A stretch of 64,000 nt of DNA from Pontibaca methylaminivorans (GTDB lineage Bacteria; Pseudomonadota; Alphaproteobacteria; Rhodobacterales; Rhodobacteraceae). The stretch covers positions 1,674,001 to 1,738,000 of the forward strand of contig NZ_FTPS01000001.1 of NCBI RefSeq assembly GCF_900156525.1. The letters run 5' to 3'. Every line of letters starts with the position of its first letter. The stretch's first letter is position 1. Of the stretch, positions 27,197 through 37,109 are shown piece after piece. A program made the position numbers and the translations under genes. Under the pieces are notes generated by a model. The model did no database searches, was not told where the DNA came from, and worked only from the letters and a program-made list of their open reading frames with translations.

Positions 27197-27661
27197 TCAG
27201 GCCGAATCATCGCCTTCCCGCGGCAGTCGGGCATTCGCGGCGCGCTGGCGGGCCAGCGCGCTGTCCACGTCGCCGATGCCGAGCAGCCGCACCACGAGCC
27301 GCACCAGCGCATCTTCATCCGCCGTATGCGTGCCGTCGGCCAGCGCCACCTGCCAGAGCGCCTCGACGATCTGCAGGCGCTCGTCATGGGGGATGGCGTC
27401 CTTGATCGCGCGGGTGAACCGGACCGTGTCGGGGGCTTCGGTCTCGAGCGTTTCGGCCTTGCCGCGCAGGGCGATGGCCTCGAACGGGGACAGCCCGTAG
27501 CGCATGGCGAGGATATGGCCGATGCGACTCCGCTCGGCCTCGGAATATTCACCGTCGGCCCGCGCACAGCGCACCAGCAGCGCGGCCAGCGCAAGCCGGG
27601 CGTCGCTTTCCGGCAGAGGCGCGGGGGTGCCGGTCAGACGGTTGAGGAAATCGGAAAACAT
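27197..27661 (-). CDS. TerB-family protein (first of a tandem pair)
   Basis: The 154-residue protein is a TerB-like all-helical domain. The marker segments are ALAALLVRCARADGEYSEAERSRI (an Asp-Gly-Glu motif that in TerB proteins lies near a metal-binding site) and IVEALWQVALADGTHTADEDAL. The start MFSDFLNRLTG parallels MLNKLFAAFRA of the next gene upstream. TerB was named for tellurite resistance, but stand-alone copies beside housekeeping genes have no proven role. The gene lies 33 bases downstream of its paralogue, on the same strand. Confidence 0.82.
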   Translation of the reverse strand: MFSDFLNRLTGTPAPLPESDARLALAALLVRCARADGEYSEAERSRIGHILAMRYGLSPFEAIALRGKAETLETEAPDTVRFTRAIKDAIPHDERLQIVEALWQVALADGTHTADEDALVRLVVRLLGIGDVDSALARQRAANARLPREGDDSA

Positions 27662-27694
27662 GGGACGATGCGGATGCTCTCTGCGGCAGGGGCG

Positions 27695-28210
27695 CTATTG
27701 GTGACCGGTCCGGCCGGCTCCGGTCTCAGCGCCCGCCTCGGTTGCGTCGGTTACGGAGCCGGCCTGGTTTTCGGCGCGCTCGCGGGCACGGGCGCTGTCC
27801 AGCCGGCTCAGCCCCATGGCCTTGCGGGCCTTTTCCACCATGCGCAATTCTTCTTCGCGGATAGTGTCGCCGGCCAGCAGAACCTCCCACAGCGCATCCA
27901 GCGTCGCCAGCCGCGTGTCGAGTTCGGTGGTCTCGCGGATCAGCCGCGCAAAAGTGTCGGTTTCGGGGGCGACGGCATGAAGCTTTTCGCAGGTTTCGCG
28001 CAACCGCGCCGCTTCGGCCGGGCCCAGCCGGAACCGCTGCGCGAGGATACGCTCCACCAGCGCCATCTCGGCGGCCGAGCCCTCGCCATCGGCGCGCGCG
28101 ACGCGCACCAGAAGCGCACCGATCGCCATGCCGGTGTCGGAGGCGGGGAGGTCATCCTCCGGGTGGTCGGCGCGAAAGGCCGCGAACAGCTTGTTCAACA
28201 TGAGCGCCAT
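27695..28210 (-). CDS. TerB-family protein (second of a tandem pair)
   Basis: The 171-residue protein has the same layout as its neighbour: GALLVRVARADGEGSAAEMALVE and TLDALWEVLLAGDTIREEELRMV. The second acidic motif is less canonical (AGD rather than ADG). A Thr/Glu/Gly tail of about 25 residues follows. The start was put at 28210 (MALMLNKLF); MLNKLF at 28201 is equally possible. It lies about 110 bases downstream of pyrG on the same strand. Function unknown. Confidence 0.78.
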   Translation of the reverse strand: MALMLNKLFAAFRADHPEDDLPASDTGMAIGALLVRVARADGEGSAAEMALVERILAQRFRLGPAEAARLRETCEKLHAVAPETDTFARLIRETTELDTRLATLDALWEVLLAGDTIREEELRMVEKARKAMGLSRLDSARARERAENQAGSVTDATEAGAETGAGRTGHQ

Positions 28211-28318
28211 GCTATCCGCGCCGCACGCCCCCGCCAAGCGCGAAGCCATCACATTCCGGTTTGCGCTCGTGCCGGGCCGGTTGCGCTTCAGGCGCTGCAG
28301 CGGAGCACGCATCACGTA

Positions 28319-29965
28319 TCACACAAGGCGCGAGGCGGCGATGGCCGCGCGCACGAAATCGGCGAACAGCGGATGCGGAGCAAAGGGCTTGGATTTCAGT
28401 TCGGGATGGAACTGCACGCCGATGAACCAGGGATGATCGGCCCATTCCACCGCCACGGGCAGTTGATCGTCGGCGGACATGCCGGAAAACCGCAGCCCCG
28501 CCTGTTCCAGCCGCTCACGATAGGCGGTGTTGACCTCGTAACGGTGGCGATGGCGTTCGCTGATGTGCTCCGTCCCGTAAATCTCCGCCACTTTCGAGCC
28601 GGCGGCAAGCACCGCCTCGGATTCGCCAAGGCGGATCGCTTCGGCAAATTCGCCCGAACCCTCCGCCGCGTCACCGCAGGGGCCGTCGGCCGGGCCATGG
28701 GCCGAGCGGTGAATCACCGCCTCGATCCGGGTGTTGCCGCTTTCGCGGATGAATTCTTCCGACCCGGCCGTCGGCAGCCCGGCAACATTCCGCGCCGCCT
28801 CGAGCACCGCCATCTGCATGCCGAGCGAGATGCCGAGATAGGGCAGCTTGCGTTCGCGGGCGAACTGCGCGGCCTTGATCTTTCCCTCGGTGCCGCGCTC
28901 GCCAAAGCCCCCCGGCACCAGAATGGCATGAAAGCCCGACAGATGCGCCGCCGGATCCTCGCGCTCGAAAAGCTCGGCCTCGACCCATTCGATCTGCACC
29001 CGCACGCGGTTCGCCATGCCGCCGTGAATGAGCGCCTCGGCGATGGATTTATAGGCATCCTCAAGCTGGACATATTTGCCGACGATGGCGACCCGGACCG
29101 TGCCTTCGGGATGTTCGACCCGCTCGGCCACGTCGCGCCAGCGGTCGAGCTGCGGGCGCGGGGCCGGGGTGATGCGGAACGCATCCAGCACCGCCTGGTC
29201 CAGCCCTTCGCGGTGATAGGCCAGCGGCGCCTCGTAGATGGATTTCAGATCATGGGCGGCAATCACGGCATCGGGACGCACGTTGCAGAACAGGGCCAGC
29301 TTTTCGCGCTCCTTGGCCGGGATCGTCTGTTCCGAACGGCAGACGAGGATATCGGGCGCAAGGCCGATGCTGCGCAGTTCCTTGACGCTGTGCTGGGTCG
29401 GCTTGGTTTTCAACTCGCCGCTGGCCTTGATGTAGGGCAGCAGGGTCAGGTGCATGAACGTGCACTGGCCGCGTGGCTGTTCCTGCGAAAACTGGCGGAT
29501 GGCCTCGAGAAAGGGCAGGCCCTCGATGTCGCCGACCGTGCCGCCGATTTCGCAAAGCATGAAATCCACCTCGTCGGCGCCGATGCGGATGAATTCCTTT
29601 ATCTCGTCGGTGACATGGGGAATCACCTGGATCGTCTTGCCGAGATAGGCGCCGCGCCGCTCTTTCTCCAGCACGTTGGAATAGATGCGCCCGGCGCTGA
29701 TCGAATCGCTGCGCCGCGCCGCGACGCCGGTGAAGCGTTCGTAATGGCCAAGGTCGAGATCGGTCTCGGCCCCGTCGTCGGTGACGAAGACCTCGCCGTG
29801 CTCGAAGGGGCTCATGGTGCCCGGATTGACGTTCAGGTAAGGGTCGAGTTTGCGCAGGCGCACCGAATAGCCGCGGGCCTGCAGAAGTGCCCCGAGCGCC
29901 GCCGAGGCGAGCCCCTTGCCAAGCGACGAGACGACACCGCCGGTGATGAATATGAAACGCGCCAT
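28319..29965 (-). CDS. pyrG: CTP synthase with a substituted glutaminase nucleophile
   Basis: The 548-residue enzyme converts UTP to CTP. The synthase domain is intact: [40 protein letters not shown] across the fold, [15 protein letters not shown] and [20 protein letters not shown]. In the C-terminal amidotransferase domain the oxyanion loop [14 protein letters not shown] and the His/Glu of [12 protein letters not shown] are kept, but the nucleophile elbow reads YLGISLGMQ. Ser380 (TCG, 28826-28828) replaces the usual Cys. The downstream lid with the KGGTMRLG-type motif is also degenerate ([16 protein letters not shown]). Ammonia-dependent activity would survive, but glutamine use should not. 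Start [10 protein letters not shown] at 29965; a longer frame to 30034 lacks family support. Confidence 0.93.
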   Translation of the reverse strand: MARFIFITGGVVSSLGKGLASAALGALLQARGYSVRLRKLDPYLNVNPGTMSPFEHGEVFVTDDGAETDLDLGHYERFTGVAARRSDSISAGRIYSNVLEKERRGAYLGKTIQVIPHVTDEIKEFIRIGADEVDFMLCEIGGTVGDIEGLPFLEAIRQFSQEQPRGQCTFMHLTLLPYIKASGELKTKPTQHSVKELRSIGLAPDILVCRSEQTIPAKEREKLALFCNVRPDAVIAAHDLKSIYEAPLAYHREGLDQAVLDAFRITPAPRPQLDRWRDVAERVEHPEGTVRVAIVGKYVQLEDAYKSIAEALIHGGMANRVRVQIEWVEAELFEREDPAAHLSGFHAILVPGGFGERGTEGKIKAAQFARERKLPYLGISLGMQMAVLEAARNVAGLPTAGSEEFIRESGNTRIEAVIHRSAHGPADGPCGDAAEGSGEFAEAIRLGESEAVLAAGSKVAEIYGTEHISERHRHRYEVNTAYRERLEQAGLRFSGMSADDQLPVAVEWADHPWFIGVQFHPELKSKPFAPHPLFADFVRAAIAASRLV

Positions 29966-30082
29966 TGCTGTCGGCTGCCCCCGTGACGTGTGGATTCTTG
30001 TGGCCCTGACCGGTCGGGAAAACCGCGGCATCACGGGATTTCACCAGTAAGGGATTTGCTTGGGGCGCGCAAGGCGAGGCGG

Positions 30083-30108
30083 AAAAAAGCAGCCGCAAAG
30101 GCCGCGGC
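30083..30108 (-). terminator. Rho-independent terminator after secG
   Basis: On the minus strand GCCGC, a 7-base loop and GCGGC (30092-30108) are followed by TGC and six T (30083-30088). It lies about 50 bases past the secG stop and before pyrG. Confidence 0.7.
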
Positions 30109-30158
30109 CGGAGCCGCCCCGAAATGCGCGGAAATGTTGGCGGGTTCCCGCGCGGCCG

Positions 30159-30566
30159 TCAGTCGTCGGCGCGCGGGGTGAGCGGTTCGTCCGTATCGGG
30201 CGGGCTGCCGTCAGTGGCGCTGCCGGAATCGGGGGCGGTCGCTGTCGGCGGCGGCAGCAGGTCGTCGCCCAGCGGCGCTGTCGGCGCCGTCGCATCCGGC
30301 TGCGCGCCCGATGTGCCAAGCCGGTCGACCACCGATCCGCCGGTGACACCATCGGCCGCGAGGACCGTCAGATAGATCGAGGTGCCGAGAAAGGCGATCG
30401 CCAGCACCCATGTCACTTTTGCAAGCGCGGTTGCCGCGCCGCGGCTCGTCATGGCGCCGCCGCCACCGCCGATGCCAAGCCCCCCGCCCTCGGAACGCTG
30501 CATGAGGACCACGCCGATAAGGCCGAGGGCCAGAAGAAGATGGATGGTGAGAACGATATTTTCCAT
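30159..30566 (-). CDS. secG: Protein translocase subunit SecG
   Basis: The 135-residue inner-membrane protein has two hydrophobic segments (IVLTIHLLLALGLIGVVLMQ, about 4-23, and WVLAIAFLGTSIYLTVLAA, about 52-70). They are joined by the RSEGGGLGIGGGGGAM loop typical of SecG. The C-terminal 60 residues are Pro/Ala/Thr/Asp-rich and disordered. It stabilises the SecYEG channel during export. Start ATG at 30566 with AGG upstream. It is divergent from purA, about 175 bases apart. Confidence 0.92.
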   Translation of the reverse strand: MENIVLTIHLLLALGLIGVVLMQRSEGGGLGIGGGGGAMTSRGAATALAKVTWVLAIAFLGTSIYLTVLAADGVTGGSVVDRLGTSGAQPDATAPTAPLGDDLLPPPTATAPDSGSATDGSPPDTDEPLTPRADD

Positions 30567-30741
30567 GAAGACCTGCGGCGGCTCGATGTCGAGGCGCTGT
30601 CTAGGCAAGAATGCGGCCCGGGGCAAGAGACGACTGCGGCGCCGTCGCTGCGGAGCACGGAGAGTCCCGCGAAAGATTGCGGTTTTCCCGGTCGGCGGGC
30701 AAGGTTATAGGGAGAGGGCGGTTTGAGGGAACAGATAAGAT

Positions 30742-32036
<1,295 letters not shown>

Positions 32037-32037
<1 letters not shown>

Positions 32038-32279
32038 TGGCGCTCGGTTACAAGGCCCGTCGCCGCTGGTCGCTGGTGATCCTGGTGATCGGGCTTCCGG
32101 TTTATATCATCGTCGCGGTCACCATCATGAGCCGTCTGGACCGCCTGCCGGTCCTGGCGGAGCTTGCGGTTTATGTCGCGCTGGGCGTGCTCTGGGCGCT
32201 GCCGTTCCGCTTCGTCTTCCGCGGGATCGGACAGGCGGATCCGGAGGCAGAAAAAGACCCCGGCCAGCCGGACCGCTGA
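32037..32279 (+). CDS. DUF2842 small membrane protein
   Basis: The 80-residue protein has two hydrophobic segments (LVILVIGLPVYIIVAVTIM, about 12-30, and LAELAVYVALGVLWALPFRF, about 38-57) and a short acidic tail after GIGQADPEAEKD. This is the DUF2842 pattern seen in alphaproteobacteria. The start ATG overlaps the purA stop by one base (TGATG), so it is co-translated. Function unknown. Confidence 0.85.
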
Positions 32280-32430
32280 TCCCGGGCCGCGCGACCGGGC
32301 GGCTCCGGCGGCTCTCCCGGTGCGGGGTGAAGACAGGGCAGTTCGCGCCGATGCCAGCCTGGGCGCTGTTGCCCCGCGCGGAATGAAGGATTCAGGAAAA
32401 GCGTCGGTCGATGGCGGCGATCGTGGCGTG

Positions 32431-33867
32431 TCAGGCGGTTCCGGCGCGGTCCTCCCTGCCCGGGGGCGTGCGGCCCGCTCCGGAGCGTGGTGTCGCCTGC
32501 CCGTTCAGCGCCGCCGGTGCCACACGGCGGGGGCGGACCGGGCGGGGCTCCGGCCGCGCCGGATCGACGCGCTGTTCCGCCACGAGCCGGAGCGGCGGAA
32601 GCTGGGCATCCATGTCCGGCCGGGCGCTTTGCACATGCGTCCCGTCGAGCACCGGACGGCGCGGGCGGATGACCTCGGCCAGGTCGGCGCGATAGGCGGT
32701 GCTGCCGTCCGTTTCCGGCCCCGCGTCGGGTTCGATGCGCTTGTGCGCCACGGCGGCGCGCATCTGTTCATAGGCTGCATGGTTCGACGCGGTGCGCTGC
32801 TCGCCCATGCGCGAATCGGCGGCCTCGGCCAGCCGCGCAAGCTCGGTCTCCCGCGGCGGCGCGGCGGAACCGGTTTTCGCACCCCCGTCCTCCTCCATCC
32901 CGTTGCCGCAGGACGGCGTCGCGCGCAGGGGCATGGTGGCCTCGGATTCGGTGGTTCCGGTCCCGATGGAGTCGGGCAGGCTGGCGGTGACGACCGGGAG
33001 GAGCCTGTGGCGCTGCACGGTCTCGACGATTTCGGCCTCGAAACAGGGCAGGTCCGCAGGAGTCGCCATGTCGCTGCCCGCAGCCGCCGCGGGATCGGGA
33101 AGGTCATCGACCCGCGTCCCTTCGGCCTCGTTCCGGGCGGGATCGTCGGTTTGCGCGCTCTCCTCGCCGTGGCGAGGGGCCGCCTGCGGGGCTGTCATGT
33201 CCGGGTGCGCCGGTGCTGGCGGAATACGAATGCCATCGCCAGGCGGGGGTGGCGCACTGCCGGTTGCCCCGTCGCTGTCCTCGTCGTTCCCCGGCAGGGC
33301 CGGCGGCGTGACCGGGAGCGAAGCCGTTTCCGGCGATGCCGGCATGTCGGGATCGGCCGCGATTCCGGGCGTCGGAATCTGGTCCGCCATATCCAGCCGC
33401 GCGAAAATCCCGGCCAGTTCCTCGTCGGCCCGTTCGTCCGGGGCCTCGACACCGGCTTCGTCCTCGTGTTGCAGGGCGGTGCCGATGTCCTGGGCGACGG
33501 TGCTCACGAAGATGTCTTCGGGCTCGTCCTCGCAAAGGGCGTCGTCGGGCGTGTCGCTCCGGGCGACCACCGCGCGGATGCGGCGCAGCCGTTCGGCGAT
33601 GCTGTCGATCCCGCGCACGCCGCCGGGTCCCGTGGGATTGTCCTCCATCGCGCCTGGGGCAGAGGGCCGGTGCATCGAAAAGGCTGCTAATCCGGCGGCC
33701 TGCGCCTCGGGCGTCATCATTGGCGCGCCGAATCGGGGCTCTTCCCCGGCGATCCTGCGGAAATGGTCGGCGACCTCTTTCATTGCCCCGACGGAATCGT
33801 CGAATCCCTCGAGCGTGCAGGAAAATGTGCCGTAGGAGACCGTGAGGATCCTGTTGCTCTGCGCCAT
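32431..33867 (-). CDS. Conserved Rhodobacterales hypothetical protein, disordered (often labelled 'CheA')
   Basis: The 478-residue protein begins MAQSNRILTVSYGTFSCTLE followed by GFDDSVGAMKEVADHFRRIA, a short ordered N-terminal domain that I recognise from roseobacters. The middle (about 140-340) is Pro/Ala/Asp/Glu-rich and looks disordered. A conserved-looking C-terminal patch PPLRLVAEQRVD comes near residue 435, followed by RPVRPRRV. No kinase, histidine phosphotransfer or CheW-like motif is present, so the common name 'chemotaxis protein CheA' is not supported. Start at 33867; an ATG at 33879 sits directly on the AAGG. It is divergent from the thiamine kinase gene. Confidence 0.75.
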   Translation of the reverse strand: MAQSNRILTVSYGTFSCTLEGFDDSVGAMKEVADHFRRIAGEEPRFGAPMMTPEAQAAGLAAFSMHRPSAPGAMEDNPTGPGGVRGIDSIAERLRRIRAVVARSDTPDDALCEDEPEDIFVSTVAQDIGTALQHEDEAGVEAPDERADEELAGIFARLDMADQIPTPGIAADPDMPASPETASLPVTPPALPGNDEDSDGATGSAPPPPGDGIRIPPAPAHPDMTAPQAAPRHGEESAQTDDPARNEAEGTRVDDLPDPAAAAGSDMATPADLPCFEAEIVETVQRHRLLPVVTASLPDSIGTGTTESEATMPLRATPSCGNGMEEDGGAKTGSAAPPRETELARLAEAADSRMGEQRTASNHAAYEQMRAAVAHKRIEPDAGPETDGSTAYRADLAEVIRPRRPVLDGTHVQSARPDMDAQLPPLRLVAEQRVDPARPEPRPVRPRRVAPAALNGQATPRSGAGRTPPGREDRAGTA

Positions 33868-33963
33868 GGGATGGCCCATCCTTCGTTCGACCGCGATTCC
33901 GCGCGCTCACCCGTGTGAAAGTAGAATGCTTTCAGGGCGATAATGTGACCCCTTCCCGAACAA

Positions 33964-34686
33964 ATGGTTAATGCGATCCCGATGAACGAGCCGAGTCAAG
34001 CCGCGCAGCCGGTAATCGTCACGAGTGCGCAGCCTGTCACGCTGATCGGGGGCGGGCCGCTCGGGCATGAGGATCTGCGCCTAGCGCTTGCCCATGCGCC
34101 GCTCCTGGTCGCCGCCGACGGCGGTGCCCATGCGGCGCTTGCGGCCGGCCATGTGCCCGAGGCGGTGATCGGGGATCTCGATTCGGTCGGCACCGGCCTG
34201 CCGCGCGGCATCACCCCGGAGCGGATGCACCGGATCGCCGAGCAGGACAGCACCGATTTCGACAAGGCGCTGCGCAACATCGACGCGCCGCTGGTGATCG
34301 GGGTCGGGTTCTGCGGCGGGCGGCTCGATCACCAGTTCGCGGCCTTCAGCACGCTGCTGGAACAGGCGGCGCGCCCCTGCATCCTTCTGGGAAGCACCGA
34401 TATCGTGTTCCATGCGCCGCCAGCGCTGCAGCTTGATCTCGTGCCGGATACGCGGGTGTCGCTGATGCCGCTCGTGCCGCTTGGCGGGCGGTCGCGAGGG
34501 CTGCGCTGGCCGATCGACGGGCTCCGCCTCGCGCCGGGCGGGCGGCTCGGCACCTCGAACCGCGCCACGGGCCCGGTCACGCTCGATATCGACGGCGAGG
34601 GGATGCTGGTCGTGCTGCCGCGCGCGGAGCTCGGCGCCGCGGTGGCCGGGCTTGCTGCCGCCCGGGATGCGGGGCGGCAGCGTTGA
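33964..34686 (+). CDS. Thiamine diphosphokinase
   Basis: The 240-residue protein converts thiamine to thiamine diphosphate with ATP. Family motifs are LLVAADGGAHAALAAGH, EAVIGDLDSVG, EQDSTDFDKALRNI and GFCGGRLDHQFAAFSTLL, followed by a beta-rich C-terminal domain with TSNRATGPVTLDIDGEG. Neither the ATG at 33964 nor the one at 33982 has a visible ribosome-binding site, so the start is uncertain. It is convergent with sdaA, 9 bases apart. Confidence 0.88.
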   Translation: MVNAIPMNEPSQAAQPVIVTSAQPVTLIGGGPLGHEDLRLALAHAPLLVAADGGAHAALAAGHVPEAVIGDLDSVGTGLPRGITPERMHRIAEQDSTDFDKALRNIDAPLVIGVGFCGGRLDHQFAAFSTLLEQAARPCILLGSTDIVFHAPPALQLDLVPDTRVSLMPLVPLGGRSRGLRWPIDGLRLAPGGRLGTSNRATGPVTLDIDGEGMLVVLPRAELGAAVAGLAAARDAGRQR

Positions 34687-34695
34687 GCGGAAGGC

Positions 34696-36069
34696 TCAGC
34701 AGTTCGGCACGTTGACCGCAAGGCCGCCGAGCGCGGTTTCCTTGTATTTCTCGCTCATGTCCTCGCCGGTCTGGCGCATGGTCTCGATACAGGCATCCAG
34801 CGACACGAGATGCTGCCCGTCCCCGCGCAGGCTGAGCGAAGCGGCGGTGACGGCCTTGACCGCGCCGAGGCCGTTGCGCTCGATGCAGGGCACCTGCACG
34901 AGCCCGCGGATGGGATCGCAGGTCATGCCAAGATGGTGTTCCAGCGCGATCTCGGCCGCGTTCTCGACCTGTTCGGGGGTACCGCCCATCACCGCGCAGA
35001 GTCCGGCGGCGGCCATGGCCGATGCGCTGCCGACCTCGGCCTGGCAACCGGCCTCGGCCCCGCTGATCGAGGCGTTGTACTTGACCAGCCCGCCGATCGC
35101 CGCCGCCGTCAGCAGGAAATCCTCGACCAGCGCGGCATCGGCATTGGGCACATGGTCGAGATAATAGCGCAGCACCGCGGGCACCACGCCCGCCGCGCCG
35201 TTGGTCGGGGCGGTGACGACCTGGCCGCCGGCGGCGTTTTCCTCGTTCACGGCCATGGCATAGGTGCTGATCCAGTCATTCACCACGTGGGGGATGACGA
35301 CGTTCTTGCCATGCTCGGCCTGCAGCGCCTTGTGGATGTCACCGGCACGCCGGCGCACGTTGAGCCCGCCGGGCAGGATGCCGCCACCGTCGAGGCCGCG
35401 GTCGATGCAGTCGTTCATCACCTGCCAGATCCGCGCCGTGCCCTTGTGGACATCCTCGGCGCTGCGGCGGCTGGTCTCGTTCTCGCGCTTCATCTCGGCG
35501 ATGCTCTTGCCCGACTGGCGCGCCATGTCGAGCATCTGGGCCGCCGAATGGAACGGGTAGGGGACGGGGGGGCCGTCCTCGGTATCCTTGCCGGCGGCAA
35601 GTTCGGCCTCGGTCATGACGAAACCGCCGCCGATCGAATAATAGGTCTCTTCGAGGATGACCTTTCCATCCTTGTCGGTCGCCATCAGGATCATGCCGTT
35701 CGCATGGCCGTGCAGCTTGCGCTTGTAGTCGAAGATCAGGTCCTGTTCCGGGTCGAAATGCAGCGTTCCGAGCCCCTCCGGCGTGACCTGGTGGGTGTCG
35801 CGGATCTCCTGCAGCGTCCTTTCGGCGGCCTCGGCATCATAGGTCTCGGGGTGGAACCCGGCGAGCCCGAGGATCGTGGCGCGGTCGGTGGCATGGCCGA
35901 CCCCGGTAAAGGCCAGCGATCCGTGCAGCGAGGCGCGCAGCCCCGCGAATTCGAGCGGTGACGCGCGCATCAGGTCAAGAAACCGCGCGGCGGCGACCAT
36001 CGGTCCGATCGTGTGCGAAGACGACGGCCCGATGCCGACCTTGAACATGTCGAAAACCGACAGAAACAT
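34696..36069 (-). CDS. sdaA: L-serine ammonia-lyase, iron-sulfur dependent
   Basis: The 457-residue single-chain enzyme deaminates serine to pyruvate. The beta domain begins [20 protein letters not shown], and the alpha domain carries the Cys residues that hold the 4Fe-4S cluster ([35 protein letters not shown]). The protein ends ...NVPNC with the C-terminal Cys that plugs the site in this family. Together with glyA at 57 kb it links folate one-carbon units to central metabolism. Confidence 0.96.
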   Translation of the reverse strand: MFLSVFDMFKVGIGPSSSHTIGPMVAAARFLDLMRASPLEFAGLRASLHGSLAFTGVGHATDRATILGLAGFHPETYDAEAAERTLQEIRDTHQVTPEGLGTLHFDPEQDLIFDYKRKLHGHANGMILMATDKDGKVILEETYYSIGGGFVMTEAELAAGKDTEDGPPVPYPFHSAAQMLDMARQSGKSIAEMKRENETSRRSAEDVHKGTARIWQVMNDCIDRGLDGGGILPGGLNVRRRAGDIHKALQAEHGKNVVIPHVVNDWISTYAMAVNEENAAGGQVVTAPTNGAAGVVPAVLRYYLDHVPNADAALVEDFLLTAAAIGGLVKYNASISGAEAGCQAEVGSASAMAAAGLCAVMGGTPEQVENAAEIALEHHLGMTCDPIRGLVQVPCIERNGLGAVKAVTAASLSLRGDGQHLVSLDACIETMRQTGEDMSEKYKETALGGLAVNVPNC

Positions 36070-36197
36070 TGTTAGCCTCTCAATCTTGTGCGCCTGCGGC
36101 CCTGGCCTTCGCGGGCGTTCGGTGCAAGCGGCATGTTGCGGGATGACGATCTCCCCCCCGCGCGGGGCGGTCCGGGGCTCCTCCTCTCGTCCTGCGG

Positions 36198-36209
36198 CGC
36201 ACTATAGTG
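36198..36209. promoter_or_regulatory. Perfect 12-bp palindrome between sdaA and rpiA
   Basis: GCACTATAGTGC is fully self-complementary and sits in the divergent sdaA/rpiA space, about 130 bases from sdaA and 100 from rpiA. Its TATAGT core could double as a -10 element. Operator or promoter function is a guess. Confidence 0.3.
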
Positions 36210-36308
36210 CATCGTGCGGGCAATAACAGGGGATTTCGGGGCGCAATTGCGCCTCGCACCCGGCGCACAACTTTCCTATAAGCGGGCGGGATCACGAGCG
36301 GAGTTGCC

Positions 36309-37097
36309 ATGAGCGAACAAATGTCGCCGGCTGACCGGGCCAAATACGCAGCCGCGCACCGCGCGGCCGCTTTCGTCGAGGACGGCATGCGCGTCGGGCT
36401 CGGGACCGGCAGCACCGCCGCCTGGCTGGTGCGCAGCCTCGGGCAGCGGCAGCGCGACGAGGGGCTGCGCTTTCGGGCCGTGCCCACATCGCAGCGCACG
36501 GCCGAACAGGCCCGCGAAGAGGGGATCGCCCTTGTCACGCTGGAAGAGGCGGGCTGGCTCGATCTCACCATCGACGGCGCCGACGAGTTCGACGCCGAAT
36601 TCAATCTGATCAAGGGCGGCGGCGGGGCGCTGCTGCGGGAAAAGATCGTCGCGGCCGCCAGCGAGCGGATGATCGTGATTGCCGACATCGGCAAGGAGGT
36701 CGGCCGGCTCGGCGCCTTTCCGCTGCCGGTCGAGGTGATCCCGTTCGGCTGGCAGGCCACGCAGCGGCTGATCGAGGAAACGCTCGAGGCGGCGGACGTG
36801 CTCGGGCGCGAGGTGCGGCCGCGCCTTGCCGGCGGACAGCCCTTCGTTACCGACGAGGGCAATTACATCCTCGACCTGCATCTCGGGCGCATCGGCCAGC
36901 CGCGCCGCCTTGCCATGGTGCTGAACCAGATTCCCGGTGTGGTTGAAAACGGGCTGTTCGTTGATATCTGCGACATGGTCATCGCCGGATATGCCGATGG
37001 GCGGGTCGAACTCCGCGATCGCGATCGGGGCGCCAGCCAACAGGACAACATAGAGCTGCCCCGGCCGGGCAATCTGTTTTCGGATATTGCGGAATGA
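36309..37097 (+). CDS. rpiA: Ribose-5-phosphate isomerase A
   Basis: The 262-residue enzyme interconverts ribose-5-phosphate and ribulose-5-phosphate. Motifs are VGLGTGSTAAWLVRSLG (phosphate loop), TIDGADEFDAEFNLIKGGGG (catalytic Asp/Lys region) and VTDEGNYILDLHLG. GGAG lies 5 bases ahead of the ATG. The C-terminus is about 30 residues longer than many RpiA and ends near NLFSDIAE. It is followed by gor after 12 bases. Confidence 0.95.
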   Translation: MSEQMSPADRAKYAAAHRAAAFVEDGMRVGLGTGSTAAWLVRSLGQRQRDEGLRFRAVPTSQRTAEQAREEGIALVTLEEAGWLDLTIDGADEFDAEFNLIKGGGGALLREKIVAAASERMIVIADIGKEVGRLGAFPLPVEVIPFGWQATQRLIEETLEAADVLGREVRPRLAGGQPFVTDEGNYILDLHLGRIGQPRRLAMVLNQIPGVVENGLFVDICDMVIAGYADGRVELRDRDRGASQQDNIELPRPGNLFSDIAE

Positions 37098-37109
37098 GGG
37101 TTTCAGCGG

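Noticed and set aside
27056-29986. Open frame of 976 codons on the plus strand opposite pyrG and the TerB genes
   Set aside because: It crosses three real minus-strand genes and their spacers, with the composition of an antisense frame.
32431-33867. Chemotaxis histidine kinase CheA
   Set aside because: No HPt, dimerisation, HATPase or CheW-like motif is visible; the name seems to come from propagated annotation.
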